The notes under the pieces were generated by a model. The model was not told the DNA's origin, did not search any database, and saw nothing but the letters and a program-made list of their open reading frames with translations. The translations under genes and the position numbers were made by a program. A stretch of DNA of 64,000 nucleotides from Luzula sylvatica (taxonomy: Eukaryota; Streptophyta; Magnoliopsida; Poales; Juncaceae): the NCBI GenBank assembly GCA_946800325.1, contig OX326959.1, positions 10,050,862 to 10,114,861 of the forward strand. The letters run 5' to 3'. Positions 25,622-38,110 of the stretch are shown in pieces (positions within the stretch are counted from its first letter, which is position 1; each line of letters starts with the position of its first letter).

Positions 25622-26593
25622 CTCCATTAAAAGTGGCCTAGGTGAAAATAGACAAGTTCTTATCAACATGTCATTGCACCAAAACTATCTATGGAACTTA
25701 GATAACAAACAAAACGATCTATGGGCGACAACCCTCTACAAACTATATGGCATATCGAATTCACATGAGTTGGATAATTATCCCTTGCAACATCTATCTT
25801 TCTTCCTAAGAGATTTAGTTGAGCTACTACCCATATATCGAGCATCAACTTCCCTCTCTCCAACCGGACTAAGATGGAAATGGAATATGGAGGGGGAGTG
25901 CAATGCCAAGAGTGCATACTCCTTTCTAATTGATCCGGGAATAAGATCCTTGTGGCAAGAAAAGATATGGCGAATTAAAATACCGCCCAAAATCAAAATA
26001 TTTCTATGGTTAGCCTTTGAAGGCAGACTAAACACGAATGATGTACTACAAAAGAAAGGGTGGCCGAACGGACAAACGTGCATTTTTTGCTGCCGGCATA
26101 ATGAAACGGCTATACATCTACTAGCCTCATGTACTTACACAATTGCGGTGTGGAGAATTATTCAAGCAAGAACCATGCAACAAAATGGTTTTGAGCCACA
26201 AGATGATCTATTTCGAACATGGCAAGTTAATGGAAATAAAATGAAAGGAAAGGAGAGGATGGATTGGGAATTCATCTAGGCATCCACAAACTGGGAGATA
26301 TGGAAAGAGAGAAACACGAGAATCTTCCGAGGAAAGACGAGGAATCCGATGCTAATAGCGAACAAAGCTTTAAGTCAAGCTATACTATGGAGGAAAGCCA
26401 ACCGACCAAAATAAAGGGAGTGAAGTGCAATCAAGCTACGAATAGGAAAATGTTCTCTTTCTCCTCAGGCTCGGGATCCATCTTTTTTATTTTTTATTTT
26501 TTATTTTTTTTTAGTTCTCGATCTTTATGTAAATAATTCATTATTTTATAAAAAGATATGAATACCTTTGGTATTCTTTCAAAAAAAAAAAAA
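25622..26593 (+). mobile_element. L1-type LINE, 3' fragment with A-tail
   Basis: Only the C-terminal end of the RT ORF and the 3' UTR remain. A frame from ~25628 reads SGLGENRQVLINMSL, then the region corresponding to the GGLG...LWNLD segment, the zinc-binding C-terminal region (KIFLWLAFEGRLNTNDVLQK, then CIFCCRHNETAIHLLASC). It meets a TAG at 26277-26279, and the same frame resumes ASTNWEIWKERNTRIFRG up to TAA near 26421. The 3' UTR ends in a stem-loop and A13 (26581-26593). One in-frame stop and 5' truncation make it dead. No convincing target-site duplication was found. Confidence 0.9.
26560..26576 (+). other. LINE 3'-end stem-loop
   Basis: GAATACC-TTT-GGTATTC is a perfect 7-bp stem with a TTT loop, immediately before TTTC and the A-tail. 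It has the same architecture as 11270-11286 but different bases. Confidence 0.65.
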
Positions 26594-26786
26594 CCATCAC
26601 AAACTTTCCAATACACTAGGAATTTAAATTTGAAAAAAATACTTGGCTTAATATTCATGAATGAAATTTATTCAGTGGTTGGCATCTTTATTTCAGGAAA
26701 ATTTTCAACACCCCTAAATTTTCTGAATATTCTTATTTTTTGAAATTGAAAGGCGTAGCGTTTCTGTTGTTTGTAATTATTAATAT
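26594..26786. other. AT-rich intergenic DNA
   Basis: Nothing recognisable between the LINE tail and the next repeat. Confidence 0.4.
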
Positions 26787-27155
26787 ATATAATTTTAAGA
26801 AAATCCTTGCATTTATAGAAGGTCACATCATCACATTAATATGAGTCATTTGATCTTGATCAAAAGGTCCAAAATACTTGCTTTTTCATTTCAACATGGT
26901 ATATCTAAACCAAGTAATTTAAAAGTTACATGAACCTTGGTTCATCGTGGACCAAGTTCATTCATTTTTTTTTTGTCTCAAATAAATAAGGAAAATTTTC
27001 AAAATACACCTTAAATTTTTGGATATTGTTAAAACACTAAAATTTACATATATAATAATTGAAAAAAATTATTGTTTTTTATTAATTAAAAAAAAATCCA
27101 ATTTTTTGCATCATATAATAATTAAAAAACAATATTTATATAATTTTAATATTTC

Positions 27156-27230
<75 letters not shown>

Positions 27231-28250
27231 CTTTTGTATTTTTTCCTAAAAAACTTACACATAATAATATTGAGATGAACAACAATATTAAAATAACACC
27301 TAACAAATATTTAAAAAATAAAAAATCATGAAACTATAAAAAAAATAAAAGGAGAACGAAAATAAAAAAACTTGATGTTTAAATATATATTCTTCTATAA
27401 ATATATTTTGAATGTATTTATGATTGTTTACTTTATTATTATCTGATGTTAGTTTTTCATGAATAATAAATGAAATATTAAAATTATATAAACACAATAC
27501 GTAATAATTTCATTTTTTTAAAATCAATACAAGTTAAAAAATGATATATAATTTTAAGAAAATCCTTGCATTTATAGAAGGCCACACCATCACATTAATA
27601 TGAGTCATTTGATCTTGATCAAACGGTCCAAAAAACTTGCTTTTTCATTTCAACTTGGTATATATAAACCAAGTAATTTAAAAGTTACATGAACCTTGGT
27701 CCATCGTGGACCAAGTTCATTCATATTTTTTTGTCTCAAATAAATAAGGAAAATTTTCAAAAAACACCTTAAATTTTTGGATATTGTTAGAAACCCAAAA
27801 ATTCACATATGTAAAAACTGAAAAAAATTATTGTTTTTTATTAATGACAAAAATCCAAATTTTTTTGCATAATAAAATATTTTATATATATATATATATG
27901 TTATATTTATATAATTTTAATATTTCATAAATTATATATACATGACTTTTGTATTTTTTTTCCCAAAAAACTTACACAGAATAGTAATAAGATGAACAAC
28001 AATATTAAAATAACACCTTGCAAATAATAAAAAAATAAAAAATCATGAAACTATAAAAATAAAATAAAAGGAGAACGAAAATAAAAAACTTGATGTTTAA
28101 ATATATATTCTTTTATAAATATATTTTCAATGTATTTATTATTGTTTATTTTATTATTATGTGATGTTTGTTTTTCATGAATAATACATGAAATATTAAA
28201 AATTATATAAATACAATACGTAATAGTTTCATTTTTTTAAAATCACTACA
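26787..28250 (-). repeat. Dispersed repeat family A: ~760-bp tandem duplication
   Basis: The unit starting ATATAATTTTAAGAAAATCC occurs at 26787 and 27546 and is followed each time by the inverted GGACC/ATCTTGATCAA block, an AT-rich core and the AAGATGAACAAC block. The first copy carries a long (AT)n tract at 27162-27228; the second has only a few AT units there. Non-coding. Confidence 0.8.
27162..27228. repeat. (AT)n microsatellite
   Basis: About 33 AT units inside the first copy of the 760-bp duplication; it is self-complementary and prone to length change. Confidence 0.95.
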
Positions 28251-28547
28251 TGTTAAAAAATGTTTATAAATTTTATTAAAATTAATAAGAAATAAAAAAA
28301 ATTAATCATTACATATGGAAATTGAAGGATGTTTTGGTAAAAAAGAATTTAATATCATCCATAGGGGGTATTGGGAAATACAAGTTTGCTAAAGGTGTTT
28401 TTTTGGAGTTTACAAAAAAATAGGGATTAACTTTACAATTTCAAAAAAAAATTAGGGAGTTAAAAATACACCAAAATAATCAGACAAAAAAATTGTAGAA
28501 TCCAATTACACATTAGGAAAAATTAAATCATGACAAACTCGAAGACT

Positions 28548-28576
28548 CCCGCGAATTTGCGCGGGGAAGAACCTAG
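28548..28576 (+). mobile_element. Helitron-like 3' terminus
   Basis: CCCGCG (28548-28553) and CGCGGG (28560-28565) form a 6-bp GC stem with a 6-nt loop. GAAGAAC follows, then CTAG (28573-28576) and T. A GC-rich hairpin ~7-10 nt before CTRR, with T beyond, is the plant Helitron 3' end. The upstream repeats at 26787-28250 may be its body; no 5' TC end was located. Confidence 0.55.
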
Positions 28577-28639
28577 TTAAAGTAAAAGATAGGAGGTTAC
28601 ATATTTGTGGCCTCAGTCAGTTATAATTTTTATCTAAAT

Positions 28640-29571
28640 TACTGGAGATTAAAAATCCTATGCCTAATATAAATGGATGCCATCAGTTCTTGTATTTGCT
28701 CCAGATTCGGACATTCTTCGAAGTTCTTGCGGCAGTTATTGTCGGAGTAGATGTTTTATTAGTGAATATTAGCGCATTTCGTTGTTTCCATACTTCCCAA
28801 TTAACCGCTGCCCACGATGTGTCCCATTCTTGTCTTTTTTTTCTTTCGTTAAGTTTTCTCTTACGCTAAGCCATTCTTCAAATGGATCATTGGTTGTTGA
28901 AATATGGGTTGTATGGTGACCTAGCACCTCCTTTTGTCTCCATACCTCTTTGTTGTATGTACAATGAAGTTGTAGATGGTCTCTATCTTCCGTTACATTT
29001 GTGCAAAGTGGACATAGAGGGGAGTGAGATCATTCTTTTTTTTTGTAGTACGCCGGCCGTATTAATTTTTTTGTGAGAGGCAATCCATAGGAAAGTCTGT
29101 ACCTTTAGCGGTGCTCTAATTTTCCATAATCTCTTTTGCCACGGGTTTTTAATTCCCGGATCACTGAGAATCTTGTAAGCCGATCTAACCGTGAATTTGT
29201 CGGACGCTTGCCAAATCCAAATGGGTTGTTGAGGGGGATTATAGGCAATGGAGCTTTTATAGAATGGGAGAAATTTTTTTAGATCTCTTATGAAGTAAGA
29301 TGAAAGGGGTTGGCTTATGTTCAATATATTGTTTGCACATGATATGCCGTATAGTTTGTTGATTTTGGACGTCCATATACTTGACTTATCGTTGTCCAAT
29401 TTCCATAACAATTTTGTCAAGAGTGCTACGTTCATATTTTTTAAATCCATTATTCCCAATCCTCCGTTAATATTCGGTAGAGTAACCGTTTTCCATTTTA
29501 CTAAGAATTTGCCTACCGCTAATTTTTCTTGCCCGCTCCATAAGAAGGCTCGGGTCAACTTTTCTATTTGT
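28640..29571 (-). mobile_element. L1-type LINE fragment at the satellite border
   Basis: Minus-strand reading from ~29571 gives IEKLTRAFLWSGQEK, then INGGLGIMDLKNMNVALLTK, LWKLDNDKSSIWTSKINKLY and the start of the C-terminal region (VQTFLWIASHKKINTAGVLQ). The frame then shifts near 29030-28985 and continues as LHCTYNKEVWRQKE, with further stops. It is truncated at the 5' end exactly where the satellite array begins and lacks a visible A-tail. It belongs to the same broad plant L1 group as the other two LINEs. Confidence 0.88.
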
Positions 29572-29590
29572 GGTCAACTTTTCTATTTGT
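29553..29590 (+). repeat. 19-bp tandem duplication at the LINE/satellite junction
   Basis: GGTCAACTTTTCTATTTGT occurs twice without a gap (29553-29571, 29572-29590). The first copy is LINE sequence; the second runs straight into the satellite motif TTAGACTTCAC. It is a junction scar. Confidence 0.85.
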
Positions 29591-32094
29591 TAGACTTCAC
29601 TTTTAGCATTTTTAAGAAATTTTTGAAAAAATAAAAATTTGTCTGCGTTAGTCTTCTATAACGGAGTATTTTGAGGACAACAAGAAAATTAAGCATTTTG
29701 CTCGTGTTACACTTCAATATTAACATTTTAAGAAAATATGACAATTGACTTTTTTTGAAGGTGTTAGACTTCACTTGAAACATTTTTAAGAAATTTTTGA
29801 AAAATAAAAATTTGTATGTGTTAGTCTTCTAAATCCATTTGTCTTCCATTACGAAGTATTTTGAGGACAACATGAAAATAAAGCATTATGATCGTGTTAC
29901 ACTTCAATTTTAACATTTTTAAGAAAATATGATAATTAATTTCTTTGAAGGCAATTAGACTTCACTTTTAGGATTTTTAAGAAATATTTGAGAAAATAAA
30001 AATTTGTGTGTGTTAGTCTTCTATAACGGAGTATTTTTAGGACAACATGAAAATTATGAATTTATCTCTTGTTACACTCCAATTTTTAAATTTGTAAGAA
30101 AAAATGACAGTTGACTTTGTTTAAGGTGTTAGCCTTCATTTTTACATTTTTTCGAAATTTTTGAACAAAAAGAAATTTGTGTGTGTTAGTCTTCTATAAC
30201 GGTGTATTTTGAGGAAAACATGAAAATTAAGCATTTTTCTCGTGTTATACTTTGATTTTAATATTTTTAAGAAAATATGATAATTGATTTTTTTTGGAGG
30301 TCTTAGACATCGATTTTGACATTTTTTTAATTTTTTTGAAAAAATAGAAATTTGTATGTGTTAGTCTTCTATTACGAAGTATTTTGAGGACAACACGAAA
30401 ATAAAGCATTATGCTTGTGTTACAGTTCAATTTTAACATCTTTAAGAAAATATGATAATTGAATTTTTTTTAAGGTGTTAGACATCAATTTTAGCACTTT
30501 TATGAAATTTTTGAAAAAATAGAAATTTGTGTGTATTAGTCTTCTAATACGATGTATTTTGAGGACAACATGAAAATAAAGCATTTTTCTCGTATTTAAC
30601 TTAAATTTTAATAATTTTTAAGGAAATATGATAATTGAATTTTTTTGAAGCTGTTAGACTTCACTTTTGGCATTTGTAAGAAATTTTTGAAAAAATAGAA
30701 ATTTGTGTGTGTTAGTCTTCTATTACGATGTATTTTGAGGACAACGTGAAAAGAAAGCATTTTTCTCGTGTGGCACCTCAATGTTTTTAATTTTTAAGAA
30801 AATATGATAATTGACTTTTTTGAAGGTGTTCGACTTCACCTTTAGCATTTTTAAGAAATTTTTGAAGAAATAGAAATTTGTGTGGGTTAGTCTTCTATTA
30901 CGATGTATTTTGAGGACACTATGAAAATAAAATATTTTTCTCGTGTTACACTTCAATTTTGACATTTTTAAGAAAATATGATAATTTGCTTTTTTTGGAA
31001 GGTGTCAGACTTCACTTTTGCATTTTTAAGAAATTTTTGAAAAATAAATAAATTTGGGTGTGTTAGTCTTCTATAATGGAGTATTTTTAGGACAACATGA
31101 AAATTATGAATTTTTCACGTGTTACACTTAAATTTTAACATTTTTAAGAAACTACGACAATTGACTTTTTTTAAGGTGTTAGACTTCATTTTGGCATTTT
31201 TAAGAAAATTTTGAAAAAATAGAAATTTGTGTGTCTTCGTCTTCTATAACGGTGTATTTTGAGGACAATATGAAAATTACGCATTTTTCTCGTGTTCCAC
31301 TTCAATTTTAACATTTTTAAGAAAATATGATGATTGACTTTTTTTAAGGTGTTAGATTTCATTTTTGCATTTATAAGAAATTTTTGAAAAAATAAAAATT
31401 TGTGTGTGTCACTATTCTATAACGGTGTATTTTCAGGACAACATGAAAATTAAGCATTTTTCTGGTGTAATACTTCAATTTTAACATTTTTAAGAAAATG
31501 TGATAATTGAATTTTTTTTGAAGGTAGACTTCACTTTTAACATTTTTAAGAATTTTTTGAAAAATAGAAATTTGTATGTGTTAGTAATCTATTACGAAGT
31601 ATTTTGAGGACAACATGAAAATAAAGCATTATGATTGTGTTACACTTCAATTTTAACATTTTTAATAATATATGATAATTGACTTTTTTGAAGGTGTTAG
31701 ACTTCACTATTAGCATTTTTTAAGAAATTTTTGAAAAAATAGAAATTTGTCTGTGTTAATCTTCTATTCCAATGTATTTTGAGGACCACATGAAAATAAA
31801 GCATTTTTCTCGTGTTACACTTCAATTTTGACTTTTTTATGAAAATATGATAATTTGTTTTTTTTGGAAGGTGTTAGATTTCACTTTTGCATTTTTAAGA
31901 AATTTTTGAAAAAATAGAAATTTGGGTGTGTTAGTTTTCTATAATGGAGTATTTTTAGGACAACATGAAAATTATGAATTTTTCTCGTGTTACACTTCAA
32001 TTTTAACATTTTTAAGAAAATATGATAATTGACTTTTTTGGAAGGTGTTAGACATCACTTTAAACATTTTTATTAAATTTTTGAAAAAATAGAA
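29588..32094. repeat. 174-bp satellite array, left part
   Basis: About 14 tandem units averaging ~174 bp. Each unit has three ~58-bp subunits that begin with GTGTTAGACTTCAC, GTGTTAGTCTTCTAT and GTGTTACACTTCAAT. The first and third are clearly related along their length (both continue to CATTTTTAAGAAA). The DNA is strongly AT-rich with A and T runs. Units differ by scattered substitutions and small indels. Minus-strand ORFs here are read-through of the repeat, not genes. Confidence 0.95.
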
Positions 32095-32100
32095 TTTTTT

Positions 32101-34181
32101 AGGCCAAATTTCATATGTACCCCTACAAAACCCAACAATTTCACGTATACCCCTGCAAATCGAGAAATATCATGAATACCCCTACAAATATATTAAAATT
32201 TCAAGAATACCCCTACAAAACCCTTGAAATATCACGTATACCCTTGCTGTTAATGGTCTGTGAAGAACCGTTAGTAAAATTATAAATCTGAATTTTTCAT
32301 CAATATCATTTAATATGAAATGACCATTATGCCCTTGTCAGTTATTATTACTTAAGATTCATAAAATTGTTAAGAAATATTTTTAAGTTTTCTATTAATT
32401 TCTTTCCCAAATTGCTTGCCTTCCTTCTCCAAATTCTTTCACCAAATTCCAACTATTCTTTCTCAAATTTACCTAACACCTCAGGTGATTTTGCAACTAT
32501 TCCAACTCTTCTTTGTGAAATTTTGCAACTCAATTGAGATGTAATAATCACGCCTCGGGTGATTCTTCAAGATCTCGTTTTTCATGGAAATTTCGCAACT
32601 CAAATATTGAAAATTTTCTGAACTTAGTAGACTTTCTAAAAATTATTTTGTAAAGTTATTGCTTTTCGTTTCTAAAAATTATTGTTTTTTTCGAGAACAA
32701 TTTTTGGGTGTATCTTTAATTTGTTTTAGTTTTGTGACGAATTTTAGAGTAGTTGAATTGTTTAGAGATGTATTAGCATGAAAAATTAAGAGAGTTTTGA
32801 AGTTTTTCATTCATTAAGAGTAGTTGAATTAGTGTAGTAATTGTTGGTTTAATATTTGATTTAATTTGGAAGTTTTTCATTCTTTCTATGATTTTGGTAA
32901 TTATACTATACAGATATGCAGTGCTAAATTTAGAGTTTATAAATGTACATCCTATGTTGCACGGATACGGATACGGGTAGCGTATCCGATACGATACGGA
33001 TACGGCGATACGGCAATTTTCAAAAAATCACAGATACGGGGATACGGCAATTTAATATATTTATATTATATATAATTAATAAATAAGTAATAAATTAAAT
33101 AATAAATTAATTATATTTTTAAATTAAATATCATGACAATAAATAATATCAAGCAAACAATACAAGTATCATAAAACTATCATAAATTTGTTCTAGAAAT
33201 ATTTTATAACTAATCTAGAAGTATCCTAGAAGTATCCTATATAATTTATTTAAAAATATTATGGTCCAAAATATATAATGGGCCGAAGTATCCTAAATGG
33301 AGTCATCCCAGCCGTATCCTGGCCGTATCCCCAGCCGTATCCTGCCGTATCCCCGCCGTATCCGAAAAAAAAAAATATTAAAATATTCGGATACACCACG
33401 TGGCGTATCCGATACGTATCCGAGCCGTATCGCACCCGTATCCGTATCGGATACGCGTATCCTCAGGATACTTCTGCATTTTTGAAGTATCCGCGTAACA
33501 TAGTGTACATCCAATCCAAAAGTCAGTATTGATTAATAGGGACACCAAAAGTTGCAGCGTGTTTTTTCGACGAAATATGCCCCTAGACTGGCATTACATG
33601 ATATAATATATAGTTAGATCGATTTCGACAACATGTCCCTTGAAAATAAAACATAACCTTTTCTCGCTTGACCCAAAATAACTCACAAAACAAGAATAAC
33701 TTACAAATAATTTCAACACTTGTGATAAACAAATTATAAGGCAAATCAACAAACACCTTATGTGCGTACTAAAACTCCTAACAAAAGGAAACGATACATG
33801 TTGGTGCAGCAACGCGAAGAAGCGATCATATCTCAGATGTATCGACGGGAGTGCTGGTGGAGATGAGACTTCTTTCGCGAGTGACGAGAGATGGGTTTAG
33901 TCTTTCTCCCCTTTGTTAATTTTTCCTCATTTTATGTCTTTTTCACCACACACGTTTGTGAGAAGAGGGTGAATAAAAAAAATTGTATTATTTACTTTTT
34001 CACATGAAGGGTAAAGTTGGAAAAACAAAAATTAACTCTAGCCTTAACATCCGTTTAACAGAATTCTCATTAGAAGGGCATCTATGAAATTTGAATATCT
34101 TTGTAGGGGTACTCATGATATTTATCGGTTTGCGGGGATATACACGAAATTGTTAAATTTTGTAGGGGTACATATGAAATT
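32101..34181. mobile_element. 2.1-kb long-inverted-repeat element inserted in the satellite
   Basis: The left end (CCAAATTTCATATGTACCCC, then CAATTTCACGTATACCCC) and the minus-strand reading of the right end (CAAATTTCATATGTACCCCT, then CAATTTCGTGTATATCCCC) are inverted repeats over ~110-140 bp, built from ~30-bp units each with a CCCC run. Satellite sequence resumes immediately on both sides. The interior (32280-32940, 33520-34060) has a few gene-like pieces but no readable ORF, and hosts a nested element. The target duplication is not clean: the outermost bases differ (GGCC left, GTGTG right). Superfamily uncertain; Mutator-like is possible. Confidence 0.8.
32952..33503. mobile_element. 552-bp hAT-like MITE with exact 8-bp target duplication
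   Basis: Terminal inverted repeats CTATGTTGCACGGATAC (left) and, on the minus strand, CTATGTTACGCGGATAC (right) match at 15 of 17 positions. Direct repeats of TGTACATC lie at 32944-32951 and 33504-33511, immediately outside. An 8-bp duplication is the hAT superfamily signature. Both arms are filled with GGATACG/CGTATCC units, so the element can fold on itself. It has no transposase and is CpG-rich compared with its surroundings. Confidence 0.88.
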
Positions 34182-35149
34182 TGTGTGTTAGTCTTCTATT
34201 ACAAAGTATTGTGTGGACAACATGAAAATAAAATATTATGCTCGTGTTACAATTTAATTTTGACATTTTTAAGAAAATATTACAATTGATTTTTTTGAAG
34301 GTGTCACACTTCACTTCTAGCATTTTTAAGAAATTTTTAAGAAAATAGAAATTTGTGTGTGTTAGTCTTCTAATACGATGTATTTTTAGGACAACATGAA
34401 AAAAACCATTTTTCTCGTGTTATACTCAATTTTTAATATTTTTATGGAAATATGATAATTGACTTTTTTGAATGTTTTAGACTTCACTTTTAGCATTTTT
34501 ATGAAAATTTCGAAAAAATAAAAATTTGTGTGTGTGTTTGTCTTCTATTCCGATGTATTTTGAGGACAACATGAAAATAAAGCATTTTTCTCATGTTACT
34601 CTTAAATTTTAACATTTTTAAGAAAATATGATAATTTGCTTTTTTTTGAAGGTGTTAGACTTCAATTTTGCATTTTTAAGAAATTTTTGAAAAAATAAAA
34701 ATTTCTGTGTGTTTGTCTTCTATTCCGATTTATTTTGAGGACAACATGAAAATAAAGCATTTTTCTCGTGTTACTCTTCAATTTTGACATTTTTAAGAAA
34801 ATATTATAGTTTGCTTTTTTTGAAGGTGTTATACTTCACTTTTGCATTTTTAAGAAATTTTTGAAAAATAGAAATTTGGGTGTGTTATTCTTCTATAACG
34901 GAGTATTTTTAGGACAACATGAAAATTATGAATTTTTCTTGTGTCACACTTCAATTTTAATATTTTTAAGAAAATATGACAATTGACTTTGTTTAAGGTG
35001 TTAGCCTTCATTTTTGCATTTTTTGGAAAATTTTGAAAAAAAAGAAAATTTGTGTGTGTTAGTCTTCTATAACGGTCAATTTTGAGGACAACACGAAAAT
35101 TAAGCATTTTTCTCATGTTACACTTCAAATTTAATATTTTTAACAAAAT

Positions 35150-36250
35150 ATGATAATTGACTTTTTTTAAAGGTGTTAGACATCACTTTTGACATTTTTG
35201 TGAAATTTTAGAAAAAATAGAAATTTGTAAGTGTTGGTCTTATATTACGAAGTATTTTGAGGACACCATGAAAATAAAATATTATGCTCGTGTTACACTT
35301 CAATTTTAAAATTTTTATGAAAATATGACAATTGAATTTTTTTTGGAAGGTGTTAGACTTCACATTTGCATTTTTAAGAAATTTTTGAAAAAAAAGAAAT
35401 TTGTGTGTGTTAGTCTTCTATAACGGTGTATTTTGAGGACAACATGAAAATTAAGCATTTTTCTCGTGTTACACTTTGATTTTAATATTTTTAAGAAAAT
35501 ATGATAATTGACTTTTTTAGGAGGTGTTAGACATCGATTTTGTCATTTTTGTGAAATTTTTGAAAAAATAGAAATTTGTATGCGTTAGTCTTCTATTACG
35601 AAGTATTTTGAGGACAACACGAAAATAAAGCATTATGCTTGTGTTACAGTTCAATTTTAACATCTTTAAGAAAAAATGATAATTGAATTTTTTTTTAAGG
35701 TGTTAGACATCACTCTTAGCACTTTTATGAAATTTTTGAAAAAATAGAAATTTGTGTGTGTTAGTCTTCTAATACGATGTATTTTGAGGACAACATGAAA
35801 ATAAAGCATTTTTCTCGTATTATACTTAAATTTTAATAATTTTTAAGGAAATATGATAATTGAATTTTTTTGAAGCTGTTAGACTTCACTTTTGGCATTT
35901 GTTAGAAATTTTTGAAAAAATAGAAATTTGTGTGTGTTAGTCTTCTATTACGATGTATTTTGAGGACAACGTGAAAAGAAAGCATTTTTTTCGTGTCGCA
36001 CCTCAATTTATTAAATTTTTAAGAAAATATGATAATTGACTTTTTTTGAAGGTGTTCGACTTCACCTTTAGCATTTTTAAGAAATTTTTGAAGAAATAGA
36101 AATTCGTGTGGGTTAGTCTTCTATTACGATGTATTTTGAGGACACTATGAAAATAAAACATTTTTCTCGTGTTACACTTCAATTTTGACATTTTTAAGAA
36201 AATATGATAATTTGCTTTTTTTGGAAGGTGTTAGACTTCACTTTTGCAAT
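35150..36250. repeat. Satellite segment duplicated from ~30000-31020
   Basis: A run of several units here matches 30000-31020 unit by unit, including private variants (GACATCGATTTTG, GTTACAGTTCAATTTTAACA, GGTGTTCGACTTCACC). The offset of ~5.23 kb, less the 2.08-kb insertion, is ~3.15 kb or ~18 satellite units, so the duplication predates the insertion. Confidence 0.75.
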
Positions 36251-37489
36251 TTTTTAGAAATTTTTGAAAAAAAAAGAAATTTGTGTGTGTTAGTCTTCTA
36301 TAACGGTGTATTTTGTGGACAATACGGAAATTAAGCATTTTTCTCGTGTTACACTTCAATTTTAATATCTTTAAGAAAATATGATAATTTAGTTTTTTTA
36401 AAGGAGTTAGACATCAGTTTTGACATTTGTATGAAATTTATGAAAAAATAGAAATTTGTATGTCTTAGTCTTCTATTACGAAGTATTTTGAGGACAACAC
36501 GAAAATAAAGCATTATGCTCGTGTTACACTTCTATTTGAACATTTTTATGAAAATATAACAATTGGCTTTTTTAAAAGGTGCTAGACTTCACTTTTGCAT
36601 TTTTAAGAAATTTTTGAAAAAATAGAAATTTGTGTGTGTTAGTCTTGTATTACGAAGAATTGTTAGGATAACATGAAAATTAAGCATTTTGCTCGGATTA
36701 CACTTAAATTTAGAATTTTTTGGAAAATATGATAATTGAATTTTTTTTAAGGTGCTAGAATTTACTTTTAGCATTTTTAAGAATTTTTTTGAAAAAATAG
36801 ATATTTGTCTGTGCTAGTCTTCTATTACGATGTATTTTTAGGACAACATGAAAATAATTTTATTTTCCCGTGTTACACTTCAATTTCTACAATTTTAAGA
36901 AAATATCATAATTGGCTTTTTTGGAAGGTTTTTGACTTCTCTTTTGCATTTTTAAGAAATTTTTGAAAAAATAGAAATTTGGGTGTGTTAGTCTTCTATA
37001 ACGGAGTATTTTTTGGACAACATGAAATTATGAATTTTTCTCGTGTTACACTTAAAATTTAACATTTTTGAGAAATTATGACAATTTCCTTTTTTAAGGT
37101 GTTAGACTTCATTTTTGCATTTTTCAGAAATTTTTGAAAAAATAGTAATTTCTGTGTGTTACTCTTCTATAACAGTGTAGTTTGAGGACAACATGAAAAT
37201 TAAGCATTTTTCTTGTGTAACACTTTAATTTTGACATTTTTTAGAAAATATGGTAATTGACTTTTTTTTTAAGGTGTTAGACTTCACTTTTAATATTTTT
37301 AAGAAATTTTTGAAAAATACAAATTTGTATGTGTTAGTCTTCTATTACGAAGTATTTTGAGGACAACATGAAAATAAAGCATTATGATCGTGTTACACTT
37401 CAATTTTAACATTTTTAATAAAATATGATAATTGACTTTTTTTGAAGGTGTTAGACTTCACTTTTAGCATTTTTACGAAATTTTTGAGA

Positions 37490-38110
37490 AAATAAAAATT
37501 TGTGTGTGTGTTTGTCTTCTATTCCGATGCATTTTGAGGAAAACAGGAAAATAAAGGATTTTTCTCATGTTACTCTTAAATTTTAACATTTTTAAGAAAA
37601 TATGATAATTTGCTTTTTTTGAAGGTGTTAGACTTCAATTTTGCATTTTTAAGAAATTTTTGAAAAATAAAAATTTGTGTGTGTTTGTCTTCTATTCCAA
37701 TTTATTTTGAGGACAACATGAAAATAAAACATTTTTCTCGTGTTACTCTTCAATTTTTACATTTTTAAGAAAATATTATAGTTTGCTTTTTTTGAAGGTG
37801 TTATACTTCACTTTTACATATTTAAGAAATTTTTGAAAAATATAAATTTGGGTGTGTTATTCTTCTATAACGGAGTATTTTTAGGACAACATGAAAATTA
37901 TGAATTTTTCTCGTGGCACACTTCGATTTTAATATTTTTAAGAAAATATGACAATTGACTTTGTTTAAGGTGTTAGCCTTCATTTTTTCAGTTTTTGGAA
38001 ATTTTTGAAAAAAAAAGAAAATTTGTGTGTGTTAGTCTTCTATAACGGTGTATTTTGAGGACAACACGAAAATTAAGCATTTTTCTCATGTTACACTTCA
38101 AATTTAATTG
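37490..38110. repeat. Satellite segment duplicated from ~34510-35150
   Basis: Shared private variants in order: GTGTGTGTTTGTCTTCTATT, TCATGTTACTCTTAAATTTT, TATAGTTTGCTTTTTTTGAA and GTGTTATTCTTCTATAACGG. The offset is ~2.98 kb, about 17 units. Confidence 0.7.

Noticed and set aside
33278..33532. Tyr/Pro-rich and Arg-rich ORFs on both strands inside the hAT-like MITE
   Set aside because: They are translations of the GGATACG/CGTATCC repeats and occur in all frames.
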